A DNA stretch of 64,000 nucleotides from Centipeda flueggei ATCC 43531 (GTDB lineage Bacteria; Bacillota; Negativicutes; Selenomonadales; Selenomonadaceae), in assembly GCF_000160695.1 (NCBI RefSeq), contig NZ_GG694008.1:180902-244901 (forward strand), written 5' to 3'. The notes under the pieces were generated by a model. It was not told the origin of the DNA and made no database searches. It saw only the letters and a program-made list of their open reading frames with translations. A program made the translations under genes and the position numbers. Positions 52,970 to 62,505 of the stretch are shown here, piece by piece. How positions within the stretch are numbered: position 1 is the stretch's first letter; every line of letters begins with the position of its first letter.

Positions 52970-53572
52970 ATGACATTTGCACACAAAGCGGTGCGGTTCT
53001 GTTTCGCCGCCATATTTGCCCCGCTGCTCTTCCTCGGGGCAGAGGCTGAGGCGGCGCCCGAGCCAGCCCCCGTACAACCGACAAAAACAGCCCCCGTCGA
53101 GGACACTGCCATACAGCAGCTCTCGATGGAGTTTCGCCATCCTGTTGCAGACGGCACGCTCATGCGCATGATCTGCCTGATCGACACCCCCGCGAAAAAT
53201 GCACTCTCCGCAGAGGAGCTAGCGGCACGCGGCATCGACGGCGAGCACTTCATCACCTGCCTCGGTGAGTTCGTCGGCAAGGAGTATGCAGACGGACGCT
53301 TTCAAGACATCGCCGAGCACTATGTCCCATGGACGGATGCGCGCGAAGCAGACTTTCGTGCGCTGCTCGGCGCGCACAATCTCGCCGCGGAGAACGACTA
53401 TGGTGCACGTGCGGAGACGGTGACGAATCCCGCCTACAACATCGTTATCGCCTATCATAGCGGACGCAGCCTGCACATCACCTCGGAAGGACAGACGCTG
53501 AACGAGCATGAGAAGGGTGTCGAGGATGCCATCCTGACATGGGCGGATGACGCGTTTGCGGGGAAAAAATAA
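52970..53572 (+). CDS. Exported hypothetical protein
   Basis: A 200-residue protein with a signal peptide (FCFAAIFAPLLFLGAEAEAA) followed by a Pro-rich linker. The mature part has two cysteines (in MICLIDT and FITCLGEF), and motifs LIDTPAKNALSAEELAARG and SEGQTLNEHEKGVEDAIL. No family recognised. It starts 10 bases after the RclA-like gene, so it probably belongs to that transcript and may act in the envelope in redox defence (inference). Confidence 0.7.
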   Translation: MTFAHKAVRFCFAAIFAPLLFLGAEAEAAPEPAPVQPTKTAPVEDTAIQQLSMEFRHPVADGTLMRMICLIDTPAKNALSAEELAARGIDGEHFITCLGEFVGKEYADGRFQDIAEHYVPWTDAREADFRALLGAHNLAAENDYGARAETVTNPAYNIVIAYHSGRSLHITSEGQTLNEHEKGVEDAILTWADDAFAGKK

Positions 53573-53581
53573 GGACACACT

Positions 53582-53628
53582 AAAACACAGGAGATCACAG
53601 CGCGCATTGACGTGATCTCCTGTGTTTT
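53582..53628. terminator. Bidirectional intrinsic terminator
   Basis: A 17-bp stem (AAAACACAGGAGATCAC and its complement) with a 13-base loop and A and T ends. It lies between the convergent exported-protein gene and prfC. Confidence 0.85.
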
Positions 53629-53639
53629 GTTGTTCCTAT

Positions 53640-55265
53640 TCATGCCTCTTTACGGTCGAACGGTACTTGTCCAAGCTCAAGGTCGGGATTGTTCTCGCGG
53701 ATCCAGCCGAGCGCCCACTCGTTATTCACGAGAAGGACGGGGTTGCCGTTGCGGTCGTGGACGAACATGCCGCGGTCCGCGCCGCGCAGATCGGCAGGCT
53801 TGATCTCGTGTCCGTCGGGAAACGCAAGCCAGCGTGCCGTCTCGAACGGCTGCATCTGCATCGTGATCTCCGTGTTGTACTCGTTCTTTAGGCGATACTC
53901 GAGTACCTCGAACTGCAGCGTGCCGACCGTGCCGACGATGTAGCTGTCAAGCCCCGCGCCGACCTGCTCAAAGAGCTGGATCGCGCCCTCCTGCGTCAGC
54001 TGCTCGATGCCCTTGACGAACTGCTTGCGCTTCATCGTATCCTTTGCCGCGACGCGCGCGAAACGCTCGGGCGGGAACACGGGGAAGTCCTCGAACTTGA
54101 ACTTGTGCGCAGGGTCGCAGAGCGTATCCCCGATGCCGAATACGCCGGGGTCGAAGAGCCCGACGATATCACCCGGGTACGCCGTGTCGATGATCTGACG
54201 ATCCTGCGCGAGAAACTGCTGCGGCTGTGCGAGCTTGATGAGCTTGCCGCTCGGCGCATGCCAAACGCTCATGTTGCGGTCGAATTTGCCCGAGGTGATG
54301 CGGATAAAGGCGAGGCGGTCGCGGTGCGCGGGGTTCATGTTCGCCTGGATCTTGAACACGAAGCCCGAGAACTGCTCGTCGTCCGGCTCGATCACGCCGT
54401 CCGAAGACATGCGCGGTGCGGGCGTCGGCGCGAGACGGATGTACTCCTCAAGGAAGTTCTGTACGCCGAAATTCGTCATCGCAGAACCGAAGAACATCGG
54501 TGTCAGCTCGCCCGCGTCAATCGCCGCACGGTCAAATACCTCGCCCGCGTCGCGCAGCAGCTCGATGTCGTCCGCAAGGGCGGCGGCGGCATCCGCTCCG
54601 ACACGCTCCTTCCACGCGGAATCATCCATCTCGAACACCTCGGAGACACGCGTCTCCTGTCCGTGACTCGTATCCTCGGCAAAGAGCTCGATGCGGTTCT
54701 TCTGGCGGTCATAGACGCCGCGGTACGTACCGTCCGTTCCGATCGGCCAGTTCATCGGGTAGGAGTGGATGCCGAGTACGTTCTCGAGCTCATCCATCAG
54801 GTCGAGCGGTGCCTTGCCAAAGCGGTCAAGCTTGTTGACAAAGGTGAAGATGGGAATGCCGCGCTGACGGCAGACGCGGAACAGTTTGCGTGTCTGTGCC
54901 TCGACGCCCTTTGCCGCATCGATGATCATGACGGCGCTGTCCACCGCCATCAGCGTGCGGTACGTATCCTCACTGAAGTCTTGATGGCCCGGTGTATCGA
55001 GGATGTTGATGCGATAGCCGTCATAGTCGAACTGCAGGACGGAGGAGGTGACGGAGATGCCGCGCTGCTTTTCGATCTCCATCCAGTCAGAGACGGCATG
55101 ACGCTGCGTCTTGCGCGACTTGATCGATCCCGCAAGATGGATTGCCCCGCCGTAGAGCAGCAGCTTCTCAGTGAGCGTGGTCTTGCCCGCATCCGGATGC
55201 GAGATGATGGCAAAAGTGCGCCGCTTCTGGATCTCGCGGTCAAGTTCTTCTTTCAGAGCCCCCAT
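53640..55265 (-). CDS. prfC: Peptide chain release factor 3
   Basis: A 541-residue translational GTPase that recycles RF1 and RF2. G1 is SHPDAGKTTL, G2 ends in RGISVTSSV, G3 is DTPGHQDFSEDTYR and G4 is NKLDR. Later parts follow the RF3-specific order, including GTLQFEVLEYRLKNEYN and the typical C-terminus. GAGGAGATTT precedes ATG. Normal length; first of the block running to rplS. Confidence 0.96.
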   Translation of the reverse strand: MGALKEELDREIQKRRTFAIISHPDAGKTTLTEKLLLYGGAIHLAGSIKSRKTQRHAVSDWMEIEKQRGISVTSSVLQFDYDGYRINILDTPGHQDFSEDTYRTLMAVDSAVMIIDAAKGVEAQTRKLFRVCRQRGIPIFTFVNKLDRFGKAPLDLMDELENVLGIHSYPMNWPIGTDGTYRGVYDRQKNRIELFAEDTSHGQETRVSEVFEMDDSAWKERVGADAAAALADDIELLRDAGEVFDRAAIDAGELTPMFFGSAMTNFGVQNFLEEYIRLAPTPAPRMSSDGVIEPDDEQFSGFVFKIQANMNPAHRDRLAFIRITSGKFDRNMSVWHAPSGKLIKLAQPQQFLAQDRQIIDTAYPGDIVGLFDPGVFGIGDTLCDPAHKFKFEDFPVFPPERFARVAAKDTMKRKQFVKGIEQLTQEGAIQLFEQVGAGLDSYIVGTVGTLQFEVLEYRLKNEYNTEITMQMQPFETARWLAFPDGHEIKPADLRGADRGMFVHDRNGNPVLLVNNEWALGWIRENNPDLELGQVPFDRKEA

Positions 55266-55274
55266 AAATCTCCT

Positions 55275-56027
55275 CTACTTTAGTGTCAGTGATACGGGGC
55301 AATGGTCGCTCCCGAATATATCCGCATGAATCTCTGCTGCCGCAATGCGGTCACGCAGTTCCGCGGAGACGAGGAAGTAGTCGATGCGCCACCCTGCATT
55401 CGTCTCACGCGCATGGCGCAGGTATGACCACCACGTATATGCCCCTGTACGGTCGGGATAGAGCGCGCGGAACGTATCGATAAAACCTGCCTGGAGCAGT
55501 TCCGTGAACTTGCCTCGCTCCTCATCCGTAAAGCCCGCGTTGCGGCGGTTGCTCTTCGGATTCTTGAGATCGATCTCCGTATGCGCAACGTTGAGATCGC
55601 CGCAGACGACGACGGGTTTTTTCGCGCGCAGCCCAAGAAGGAACGCACGGAACGCATCCTCCCACATCATGCGGTAGTCGAGCCGCTCGAGCGCACGCTT
55701 CGCGTTCGGCGTGTAGACGGTGACAAGATAGACATCATCAAACTCCATCGTGATGACACGTCCCTCATTGTCGTGCGCGGAGATACCGATGCCGTACGCC
55801 ACGGAGAGCGGCTTCACGCGCGTAAAAATTGCCGTCCCTGAGTAGCCCTTTTTCTCCGCACTGTAAAAATACTGCTCATAGCCGGGCAGATCAAGGATCG
55901 CCTGCCCCTCCTGCATCTTCGTCTCCTGCAGACAGAACGCATCGGCATCGAGCTCCCGGAACGACTCCATGAACCCCTTCTTGAGGGCGGCGCGCAGGCC
56001 GTTGACATTCCATGATACAAAGCGCAT
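55275..56027 (-). CDS. xth: Exodeoxyribonuclease III
   Basis: A 250-residue AP endonuclease/3'-exonuclease of the ExoIII family. [16 protein letters not shown] and QETKMQEGQ are the metal-binding start, then [16 protein letters not shown] and [20 protein letters not shown], ending with [10 protein letters not shown]. All catalytic Asp, Asn and His residues appear present. GGAGGACGACGCG precedes ATG. It follows lepB closely and precedes prfC. Confidence 0.94.
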   Translation of the reverse strand: MRFVSWNVNGLRAALKKGFMESFRELDADAFCLQETKMQEGQAILDLPGYEQYFYSAEKKGYSGTAIFTRVKPLSVAYGIGISAHDNEGRVITMEFDDVYLVTVYTPNAKRALERLDYRMMWEDAFRAFLLGLRAKKPVVVCGDLNVAHTEIDLKNPKSNRRNAGFTDEERGKFTELLQAGFIDTFRALYPDRTGAYTWWSYLRHARETNAGWRIDYFLVSAELRDRIAAAEIHADIFGSDHCPVSLTLK

Positions 56028-56041
56028 CGCGTCGTCCTCCG

Positions 56042-56569
56042 TCAGAGCGTCTTATACGCTGAAATCGGCCAGAATACGAGCATTGCCTTTCCCTTGATGA
56101 GATCGTACGGAACGAATCCCACATCGGCAAAGCGGCTGTCCTCGGAGTTGTTGCGGTTATCCCCCATGACGAAGATATGTCCCTCGGGCACGGTTGCCTT
56201 CGGATACTCGCTCCGCGTCTTTTCGAGAATATAGTCCTCTGTGAGGAGCTGATCATTGACGAGGACGCGCCCCTCGCGAATCTCGACCGTATCCCCCGGC
56301 ACGGCAATCACGCGCTTGATGAAGTCGCGGCTTGGGTCGCGCGGGTACTGAAAGACAAGCACGTCCCCCTTCTCGGGCGGATGGAACCGGTAGATGAACT
56401 TATTGACGACAAGGCGCTGCTCCGATTCAAGCGTCGGGCGCATGGACGGCCCATCGACAACGTAGAGCTCGACGATAAAGGTGCGAATGAACATCGCAAG
56501 AGCAACGGCGACGACAATGGAGACAATCCAGTCCTTGATCTCGGACGCCGTTGATGTTTCCTGTTCCAT
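56042..56569 (-). CDS. lepB: Signal peptidase I
   Basis: A 175-residue membrane protease that removes Sec signal peptides. One N-terminal segment ([18 protein letters not shown]) is followed by catalytic S42 in [10 protein letters not shown] and K85 in [30 protein letters not shown] is the third box. Small for the family (the single-anchor type), as in many Firmicutes. Together with xth and prfC it forms a short operon. Confidence 0.94.
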   Translation of the reverse strand: MEQETSTASEIKDWIVSIVVAVALAMFIRTFIVELYVVDGPSMRPTLESEQRLVVNKFIYRFHPPEKGDVLVFQYPRDPSRDFIKRVIAVPGDTVEIREGRVLVNDQLLTEDYILEKTRSEYPKATVPEGHIFVMGDNRNNSEDSRFADVGFVPYDLIKGKAMLVFWPISAYKTL

Positions 56570-56614
56570 AGAGGCCTCCTCTCAGCCATAAGAAGTAAGA
56601 TGGAGAATACACGC

Positions 56615-56642
56615 GAAAAATAGGGACTGCCGCAGCAGTCCC
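56615..56642 (-). terminator. Intrinsic terminator after rplS
   Basis: On the minus strand GGGACTGC pairs with GCAGTCCC across a 4-base loop, followed by TATTTTTCGC. It separates the rplS transcript from lepB. Confidence 0.75.
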
Positions 56643-56655
56643 CATCTTCCATCGA

Positions 56656-56997
56656 TCAGCGTTTTTCCCGAATACGAGCTGCCTTGCCCGTGAGACCGCG
56701 CAGATAGTAGAGCTTCGCACGGCGGACGATGCCGCGGCGCGTCACCTCGATCTTTGCGATGCGCGGGGAGTGCACGGGGAAGAGACGCTCGACGCCGACG
56801 CCCGATGCGATGCGGCGCACGGTAAAGGTCTCACGGACACCCGTGCCCTGGCGGGCGATGACAACGCCCTCGAACACCTGGATACGCTCACGCGTGCCTT
56901 CGACGATACGGGCATGGACGCGTACCGTGTCACCGGGCGTGAACTGCGGGATATCCGAGCGGAGCTGTTCCTTCTCCAGGACTTCGATGATGTTCAT
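56656..56997 (-). CDS. rplS: 50S ribosomal protein L19
   Basis: A 113-residue ribosomal protein. [19 protein letters not shown], the basic core with [32 protein letters not shown] and the C-terminal [20 protein letters not shown] are unmistakable. AAGGAGGAAAACGT precedes ATG; a frame running further upstream lacks homology. A strong promoter at 57074-57102 serves it. The usual partners rpsP, rimM and trmD are not next to it. Confidence 0.97.
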   Translation of the reverse strand: MNIIEVLEKEQLRSDIPQFTPGDTVRVHARIVEGTRERIQVFEGVVIARQGTGVRETFTVRRIASGVGVERLFPVHSPRIAKIEVTRRGIVRRAKLYYLRGLTGKAARIREKR

Positions 56998-57073
56998 ACG
57001 TTTTCCTCCTTCGATCGGGCGTTCATACGCGACCCTCTGCCGCCCAGCGGACCACCCATACACATACTCAGTG

Positions 57074-57102
57074 ACTATATCATAAGATGGATTTCTGTGC
57101 AA
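57074..57102 (-). promoter_or_regulatory. Sigma-70-type promoter for rplS
   Basis: On the minus strand TTGCAC (57097-57102) and TATAGT (57074-57079) are exactly 17 bases apart. It lies just past the stop of the diguanylate cyclase gene, giving an 80-base leader before rplS. Confidence 0.75.
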
Positions 57103-57109
57103 GCGTTTT

Positions 57110-58912
57110 TTAGCGCCACTGCAAATTCATTATATTGCTCTTTGTACGTTCCCCCTGCTTCTCTTTTGCCGTGGCGTGTTCCTGTGGGCTGGGCGGCGGC
57201 ATGCGGGTCTTCCCATCCTTCGGCTCGCAGCTGATGCGGTTGCGCCCCCCCTCCTTCGATGCATAGAGAGCGGTATCCGCACGCTTGACGAGCGCCGTCG
57301 CATCGTCGTCCGGACCATGCCAGACACCGATGCCGCCGCTGCATGTCACCTGCTGCGCCGTCAGCAGCCATGCCTTGGCGACCCCCTCACGGATCTGATT
57401 GGCAAATGCCTGTGCCTTTGCACCATCATAGTGCAGGCAGAGCAAGATGAATTCCTCACCGCCCCAACGAATGAGTATGTGCCGCCGATCGAGGAAGGAA
57501 CGGATGGTCTGTGCAAAGCCGAAGAGCACCTCATCGCCGGCATCGTGCCCATAAGTGTCATTGATCGACTTAAAGTGGTCGATATCAAACATGACGAGAG
57601 AGAGCGGCGCACCTGTATTCTGCGCAATCCTCGTAAAATCACTGATGGCCGACGGGAATCTGTTCCGATTGTAAACCCCCGTAAGCGGATCGATCTCCAT
57701 GCGCTTCTTAACTGCCTGCACCTCTCCCTCAAGGGTGTTGGAGCGCTCCATGAGCCGGCGCTCGGACTCCGCACGGTCGAGGATGAGCTGGATGACAAAG
57801 AAACAGATCGTATAGATACTGAACGGCGTAAATGAGGTCTGTGCCTCATACAGCCGATACTGGAATGCGAGCGCATCGATGATGCCAAGCGGTACAATGA
57901 TGAGCAGGGCAATCAAGAGCGCCGCAGCATGCTTGTTGCCCGCCTTGCCGGACTTCCAGAGTGCATAGGCGACACAGCCGCACCAGACACTGAGGGCCGG
58001 AATATAGGGGAACTGTATCATGTAGAGCCCAAACTGCCCCATCATCTCGGCGATAACGCCGACCACGAAAAGCACAACAAAGACGTTGTTCAGGCGCACG
58101 ATCCAGTTGCGGTACTGCCGATCCACCACCTCATAAAGGAGAATGTTGCCCGTGATGGGAAGCAGGAAGGATGAGACCTGCTCTGTACGCCACCAGAACT
58201 CCGGCCAATCGAACCACAGGAAGATGACGTTCGAGGAACTGAACATCCATATGAAGAACACGGTCAGGAGAAGCATAAGGCGAAGATAGATCCCCCGTCG
58301 TGCCCGGTCGGCGACGAAGTAGACGGCAATGACCATCATAAAGACGGCGATGGCCGTCAAGCCCGCGGCATAGGAAAAATCATGGATAAAAAGCTGCTTC
58401 ACAAGTTCGGTTTCCCGATCGACATGCACGCGGTTGAGCTGACCAATGACCCATGGATTATCTGTCGTCACGCGGATGATGAGTTCCTGCCCCGCCGCCC
58501 ATGCAGGCAGCCCGACGAGATGCCACTTGCGCCCATACCCCCTCAGCTTTGGATCGCTGCTGCCATAGCGGTAGATGGATACTCCATCCAAATAAACCCG
58601 TACGGACTGATCGATCGTCGTGAAAAAAAGACTGTCACCACCCCGCAGATCTGAAGGAACATGGACGCGCAGCCACGCATTTCGCGTGCCCTGAGGAACA
58701 GCAATGCCTTCGCATGGGTCAAACGGCACCCACGTCCCCTCGTACGGAACGAAAGCGGGAGGCATCTTCATTGCCTTGATATTGGTATCCGGTACATTCT
58801 CCTGCCAGTATTCCCATACCAGTGATTCATCCTTTGCGGACGCTCTGTGCTCCATCCCAAGGAAGAAAACCAGCAGTGCAATGGACAAAAAAAATATCAT
58901 CTCCCGCTTCAT
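57110..58912 (-). CDS. 7TM sensor diguanylate cyclase (7TMR-DISM + GGDEF)
   Basis: A 600-residue membrane enzyme that would make cyclic di-GMP. A signal peptide (residues 1-26) leads an extracytoplasmic 7TMR-DISM-like sensor domain to about residue 165. Seven hydrophobic segments follow (about 178-385), then a short coiled coil and a GGDEF domain with [32 protein letters not shown] and the signature [10 protein letters not shown]. The inhibitory RxxD site five residues before GGEEF is absent. AGGAGG lies 6 bases before ATG. The last ~45 residues are a basic Lys/Gln/Pro-rich tail. Confidence 0.9.
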   Translation of the reverse strand: MKREMIFFLSIALLVFFLGMEHRASAKDESLVWEYWQENVPDTNIKAMKMPPAFVPYEGTWVPFDPCEGIAVPQGTRNAWLRVHVPSDLRGGDSLFFTTIDQSVRVYLDGVSIYRYGSSDPKLRGYGRKWHLVGLPAWAAGQELIIRVTTDNPWVIGQLNRVHVDRETELVKQLFIHDFSYAAGLTAIAVFMMVIAVYFVADRARRGIYLRLMLLLTVFFIWMFSSSNVIFLWFDWPEFWWRTEQVSSFLLPITGNILLYEVVDRQYRNWIVRLNNVFVVLFVVGVIAEMMGQFGLYMIQFPYIPALSVWCGCVAYALWKSGKAGNKHAAALLIALLIIVPLGIIDALAFQYRLYEAQTSFTPFSIYTICFFVIQLILDRAESERRLMERSNTLEGEVQAVKKRMEIDPLTGVYNRNRFPSAISDFTRIAQNTGAPLSLVMFDIDHFKSINDTYGHDAGDEVLFGFAQTIRSFLDRRHILIRWGGEEFILLCLHYDGAKAQAFANQIREGVAKAWLLTAQQVTCSGGIGVWHGPDDDATALVKRADTALYASKEGGRNRISCEPKDGKTRMPPPSPQEHATAKEKQGERTKSNIMNLQWR

Positions 58913-58967
58913 GCATCCATCACCTCCTGATTATAGTTTCGTCCATAGGATATTTTTCTTAAGAGGT

Positions 58968-60056
58968 TTAGGTTAAAAGTCCCTTTATTGCACAGCGTAC
59001 GATTTCCTCCGACACATCACTGCGCACGCACACTCTGCCGATCTCTTCGGCGAGTACCCAGTGAATCCGCCCGCCCACGGTCTTTTTGTCATGAAAGAGA
59101 TCGGCGTACATTGCATCCGGCGACACGCCCTCAACGGTGCAGGGCAGCCCCATCGCGGCAATCAGCCGCTCGATGCGTGCACACGCCTCATCAGAAAGGA
59201 GTCCCATCGCACGGCTGATGCGTGCCGCGCCAATCATGCCGATCGCTACGGCTTCCCCGTGGCGGTAACGCACATAGCCCGTCTCCTTCTCGATGGCGTG
59301 GGCGAGGGTATGTCCAAAGTTCAGGATGCGGCGCAGACCGCCCTCGCACTCATCCTGACGGACGACATCCGCCTTGATTTCACAGGAGCGTGCAATCATG
59401 TGTGCCCCTGCCGCAGGGGTGAGGGCGAGCACATCGTCATGATGCATCTCAAGCCACGCAAAGAACTCCGCATCCGCAATGATGCCGTACTTGATGATCT
59501 CGCCCAGTCCCGTCGCAATCTCACGCGCGGGCAGTGTCTGCAGGAGATCGAGATCCATAATGACCGCATCGGGCTGGTAGAACGCACCGATGAGGTTCTT
59601 GCCGCGTGCATGATTGACGGCGACCTTGCCGCCGACGCTCGAGTCCACCTGTGCCAAGAGGCTCGTCGGGAGCTGCACAAACGGAACGCCGCGCATATAA
59701 GTCGCAGCGATGAAGCCCGCGAGATCACCGACTACCCCGCCGCCAAGTGCAAAAATCGGCGAGCGGCGGTCCAGCCCCAGCGCAATGGCTCGTGTATAAA
59801 GATCGTCTGCCGCAGAGAGACTCTTCGATGCCTCTCCGGCAGGAATGGTCACAATTTCAGCAGCCACACCGCCGCGCGCAATCTGCGCTGCCGTGTGGGC
59901 GGCATAGAGCGGTCCGACATTCGTATCCGTGACAATCATGCCGTGTGCGGAGTACCCCGCATGGCGGACAAACGCGGCAAGCACCTCATCCATCCCGCTG
60001 CCGATCTCAATGACGTAGCTGCGTGCGCCGAGCGCGACCTCTACCTTGCGTCTCAT
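58968..60056 (-). CDS. aroB: 3-dehydroquinate synthase
   Basis: A 362-residue enzyme of the shikimate pathway that makes 3-dehydroquinate from DAHP, using NAD and a divalent metal. FALGGGVVGDLAGFIAATYM, VQLPTSLLAQVDSSVGGK and the metal ligands in GLRRILNFGHTLAHAIE and RHGEAVAIGM are all present. The start is ATG 8 bases after GGAG. It follows aroK by one base in the transcript order aroC-aroK-aroB. Confidence 0.97.
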   Translation of the reverse strand: MRRKVEVALGARSYVIEIGSGMDEVLAAFVRHAGYSAHGMIVTDTNVGPLYAAHTAAQIARGGVAAEIVTIPAGEASKSLSAADDLYTRAIALGLDRRSPIFALGGGVVGDLAGFIAATYMRGVPFVQLPTSLLAQVDSSVGGKVAVNHARGKNLIGAFYQPDAVIMDLDLLQTLPAREIATGLGEIIKYGIIADAEFFAWLEMHHDDVLALTPAAGAHMIARSCEIKADVVRQDECEGGLRRILNFGHTLAHAIEKETGYVRYRHGEAVAIGMIGAARISRAMGLLSDEACARIERLIAAMGLPCTVEGVSPDAMYADLFHDKKTVGGRIHWVLAEEIGRVCVRSDVSEEIVRCAIKGLLT

Positions 60057-60057
60057 A

Positions 60058-60579
60058 TCACTTTCTCCATATCCGTGTCGCCTGCACGATATACTCTGCC
60101 ACCTCAAGCGGAGAGCGGCAGCTCGTATCCACCGCAATGTCCGCCCCCTCGTAGAGTGCGCGGCGTTCCTCAAGCAGCCGGACAACAGCCGCACGCCGAT
60201 CCCCTGCATCAGCACCGTCGAGCACAGGGCGCGCGCCACGTGCCGCTGTCCGGCAGAGGATGGTATCGACATCGGCGGTCAGTGCGACGAGGATACCGCT
60301 GCTGCGCAGCAGGGCAACGTTCTCCGCATCCTTGACCGTACCGCCGCCCGTTGCAATGACAAGCCCGCTTCGCGCGGCGGCGGCACGTACGGCCTCCTTT
60401 TCGCGTGCGCGAAAATATGGCTCACCATGCTGCGCAAACATCTGCGGGATGGAGATGCCGCATGTCTCTTCAATTTTTTTATCGAGATCGTGAAAGGCAC
60501 AGCCAAGACGCATCGCAAGGAGGCGTCCGACGCTCGACTTTCCCGTCCCCATAAATCCGATCAGTACGACATTCTTCAT
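60058..60579 (-). CDS. aroK: Shikimate kinase
   Basis: A 173-residue P-loop kinase. Walker A is GFMGTGKSS, DLDKKIEETCG is the shikimate-binding Asp motif, and VIATGGGTVKDAENVALL and RPVLDGADAGDRRAAV complete the fold. It catalyses shikimate phosphorylation. Its start codon overlaps the aroC stop (ATGA), with no strong ribosome site, so it is translated by coupling. Confidence 0.96.
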   Translation of the reverse strand: MKNVVLIGFMGTGKSSVGRLLAMRLGCAFHDLDKKIEETCGISIPQMFAQHGEPYFRAREKEAVRAAAARSGLVIATGGGTVKDAENVALLRSSGILVALTADVDTILCRTAARGARPVLDGADAGDRRAAVVRLLEERRALYEGADIAVDTSCRSPLEVAEYIVQATRIWRK

Positions 60580-61745
60580 GGTTTCTGCCACACCCGCTCC
60601 ATACGGCTGCGATAGGCTGCAAGCGCTGCCTTGAGATCGGTCATGTTGTCCGCACTGAACTGCGAACATACGGCATCTGCAAGCACGAACGCCGTCATCG
60701 CCTCACCGACCACGGACGCAGCAGGGACGGCGCAGGTGTCGCTGCGCTCCTTGCTCGCCGAGACCGCCTCCCCCGTCGCGAGATCGATGGTCTGAAGCGG
60801 TGCCATCAATGTCGGAATGGGTTTCATCGCTGCACGTACGATGAGCGGCTCTCCATTCGTCATGCCGCCCTCCATGCCGCCCGCACGATTTGTCTTACGA
60901 AAGGGCTGACCGTCTGCGCCCATATAGAGTTCATCATGGATCTCACTGCCGGGCAGATGCGCACAGGCAAACCCCGCACCGATCTCCACGCCCTTGATCG
61001 CCTGAATGGACATGAGCGCTCCCGCAAGGCGTGCATCGAGCCGCCGATCCCACTGCGTATGTGTGCCGAGACCCGTGGGCAGGCCGCGCACGACGACCTC
61101 AAAAATACCGCCAAGCGTATCGCCCGCCTGTTTCGCCGTGTCAATACGCTCTTTCATCCGTGACTCTGCCGCAGAGTCACAGCAGTTCAGGTCATCGGAG
61201 TTGGTCACTCCGATATCGTCGGCGCGGATCACCGCTGCATCGACCGACACGCCGCCGATCTCGGTGACATGAGATGCGATGCTGATACCGAGCTGCGCGA
61301 GGAGCTGACGGCAGACCGCTCCGACGGCAACGCGCATTGTCGTCTCCCGTGCACTCGACCGCTCGAGAATATCACGCGCATCCCTGCGGTCATACTTCAG
61401 CACACCCGAGAGATCAGCATGTCCCGGACGGACAGCGGTGACCCGCCCGCCGTTCGGCGTGCCGAAGGGATCCATACGATCCGTCCAGTTCGCGAAGTCG
61501 CGGTTCACAACCTGCAGCGTGATCGGTGAGCCAATCGTCTCACCGAAGCGCAGCCCTGAGAGCACGAGCACGCGATCCGTCTCGATTTTCATGCGTCCGC
61601 CGCGCCCATAGCCGCGCTGACGGCGCGCGAGCTGTCCGTCAAGCTCTGCGCGTGAAAGACAGAGTCCTGCCGGCAGCCCGTCGATGATCGCCGTCAGTGC
61701 CGCACCGTGCGACTCTCCTCCCGTGACAAACCGCAGCTGCCCCAT
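60576..61745 (-). CDS. aroC: Chorismate synthase
   Basis: A 389-residue enzyme that turns EPSP to chorismate with reduced FMN. Signatures are FVTGGESHGAALTAIIDGLP, RRQRGYGRGGRMKIE, GSPITL, RPGHADLSGVLKY and RAGGMEGGMTNGEPL. GGGGGGATTTAC precedes ATG. First of the three aro genes; the gap upstream holds dispersed repeat copy D, with a possible TATAAC -10 box between them. Confidence 0.97.
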   Translation of the reverse strand: MGQLRFVTGGESHGAALTAIIDGLPAGLCLSRAELDGQLARRQRGYGRGGRMKIETDRVLVLSGLRFGETIGSPITLQVVNRDFANWTDRMDPFGTPNGGRVTAVRPGHADLSGVLKYDRRDARDILERSSARETTMRVAVGAVCRQLLAQLGISIASHVTEIGGVSVDAAVIRADDIGVTNSDDLNCCDSAAESRMKERIDTAKQAGDTLGGIFEVVVRGLPTGLGTHTQWDRRLDARLAGALMSIQAIKGVEIGAGFACAHLPGSEIHDELYMGADGQPFRKTNRAGGMEGGMTNGEPLIVRAAMKPIPTLMAPLQTIDLATGEAVSASKERSDTCAVPAASVVGEAMTAFVLADAVCSQFSADNMTDLKAALAAYRSRMERVWQKP

Positions 61746-61787
61746 GTAAATCCCCCCAATCGTCTGATGACGAAAACGTTATATATC

Positions 61788-61903
61788 CTAAGGAATCACT
61801 GATCCATTCAGCGCACGTCTCTTGACACATCTTTTTTTCCGCACTTCGGCGGACAAAAATCCACGCCAATTCGACGGACTTCCTTGTATCAGTGATTTCC
61901 TAG
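61788..61903. repeat. Dispersed MITE-like repeat, copy D (opposite orientation)
   Basis: Ends CTAAGGAATCACTGAT (61788-61803) and ATCAGTGATTTCCTAG (61888-61903) form a near-perfect inverted repeat. On the minus strand the interior shows GGAAGTCCGTCGAATTGG and GGATTTTTGTCC, and GCGCTGAATGGATCAGTGAT near the right end, matching copy A read forward. It lies between the pilus block and aroC. The rest of the gap to 61965 shows nothing. Confidence 0.75.
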
Positions 61904-61965
61904 ACTAAATTTCGATGCGTTAAGGACTTTTCCTGCTAACAAACAATTCTTTTTACTGTCTGCTT

Positions 61966-62505
61966 CTACTCACCTGCTGCCAATGCCGCTGTCTCCATCA
62001 TGAGCGTTCCGTGCAGTACGCTGCCGTCCGCCGTAAGATCAATCGCTGCAAAAGACACGGCACGATCCCCTGCCTCGACATCACGCATAAAGGAAAGGAT
62101 GGCGAAGTAGCCGCCGTACAGCCGAATCTCAACCGTCTGTCGGATGACCGCCCCCGTGGACTCGGAACGATGCGGAACAATACGCTCAAGCGTTACCCCC
62201 GCACGGCGGGCACTGCGTTCCACCGACGGAAGAAACCGCCCTTGTTCCTGTTCCTCGGGCAGAAGCGTACAGAGATGTGCCTCGCGCAGGCGCAGCTTAT
62301 CCTCTGCCTGTGCATCCGCCGAACTCATGCGCTGATACTGTTCCGTCCGCGCAAGAAGTGTGCGTGCCGCATCCCGCTCCGCCAGAGCCGCCTCCCGCGC
62401 GGCAGAGAAGTACGGTGCAGCCACGGCAAAGTAGAAGAGTGCGAGAGCGAGCCCCCAAATGAGTGCTGCCATGATGCGCTGACGCTCCGTATACCGCTCC
62501 ATCAT
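61966..62505 (-). CDS. PilO-like pilus assembly protein
   Basis: A 179-residue bitopic membrane protein. One N-terminal segment (MAALIWGLALALFYFAVAAP) leads to a coiled coil and a ferredoxin-like periplasmic domain containing RRAGVTLERIVPHRSE, VEIRLYGGYFAILSFMRDV and FAAIDLTAD. This is the PilO/GspM arrangement, which forms a complex with PilN in type IV pilus alignment. The start overlaps the stop of the PilN-like gene. Likely the last gene of the pilus transcript. Confidence 0.7.
   Translation of the reverse strand: MMERYTERQRIMAALIWGLALALFYFAVAAPYFSAAREAALAERDAARTLLARTEQYQRMSSADAQAEDKLRLREAHLCTLLPEEQEQGRFLPSVERSARRAGVTLERIVPHRSESTGAVIRQTVEIRLYGGYFAILSFMRDVEAGDRAVSFAAIDLTADGSVLHGTLMMETAALAAGE

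Noticed and set aside
59061-60335. A 424-codon plus-strand frame opposite aroB and aroK
   Set aside because: Shadow frame over two certain genes.
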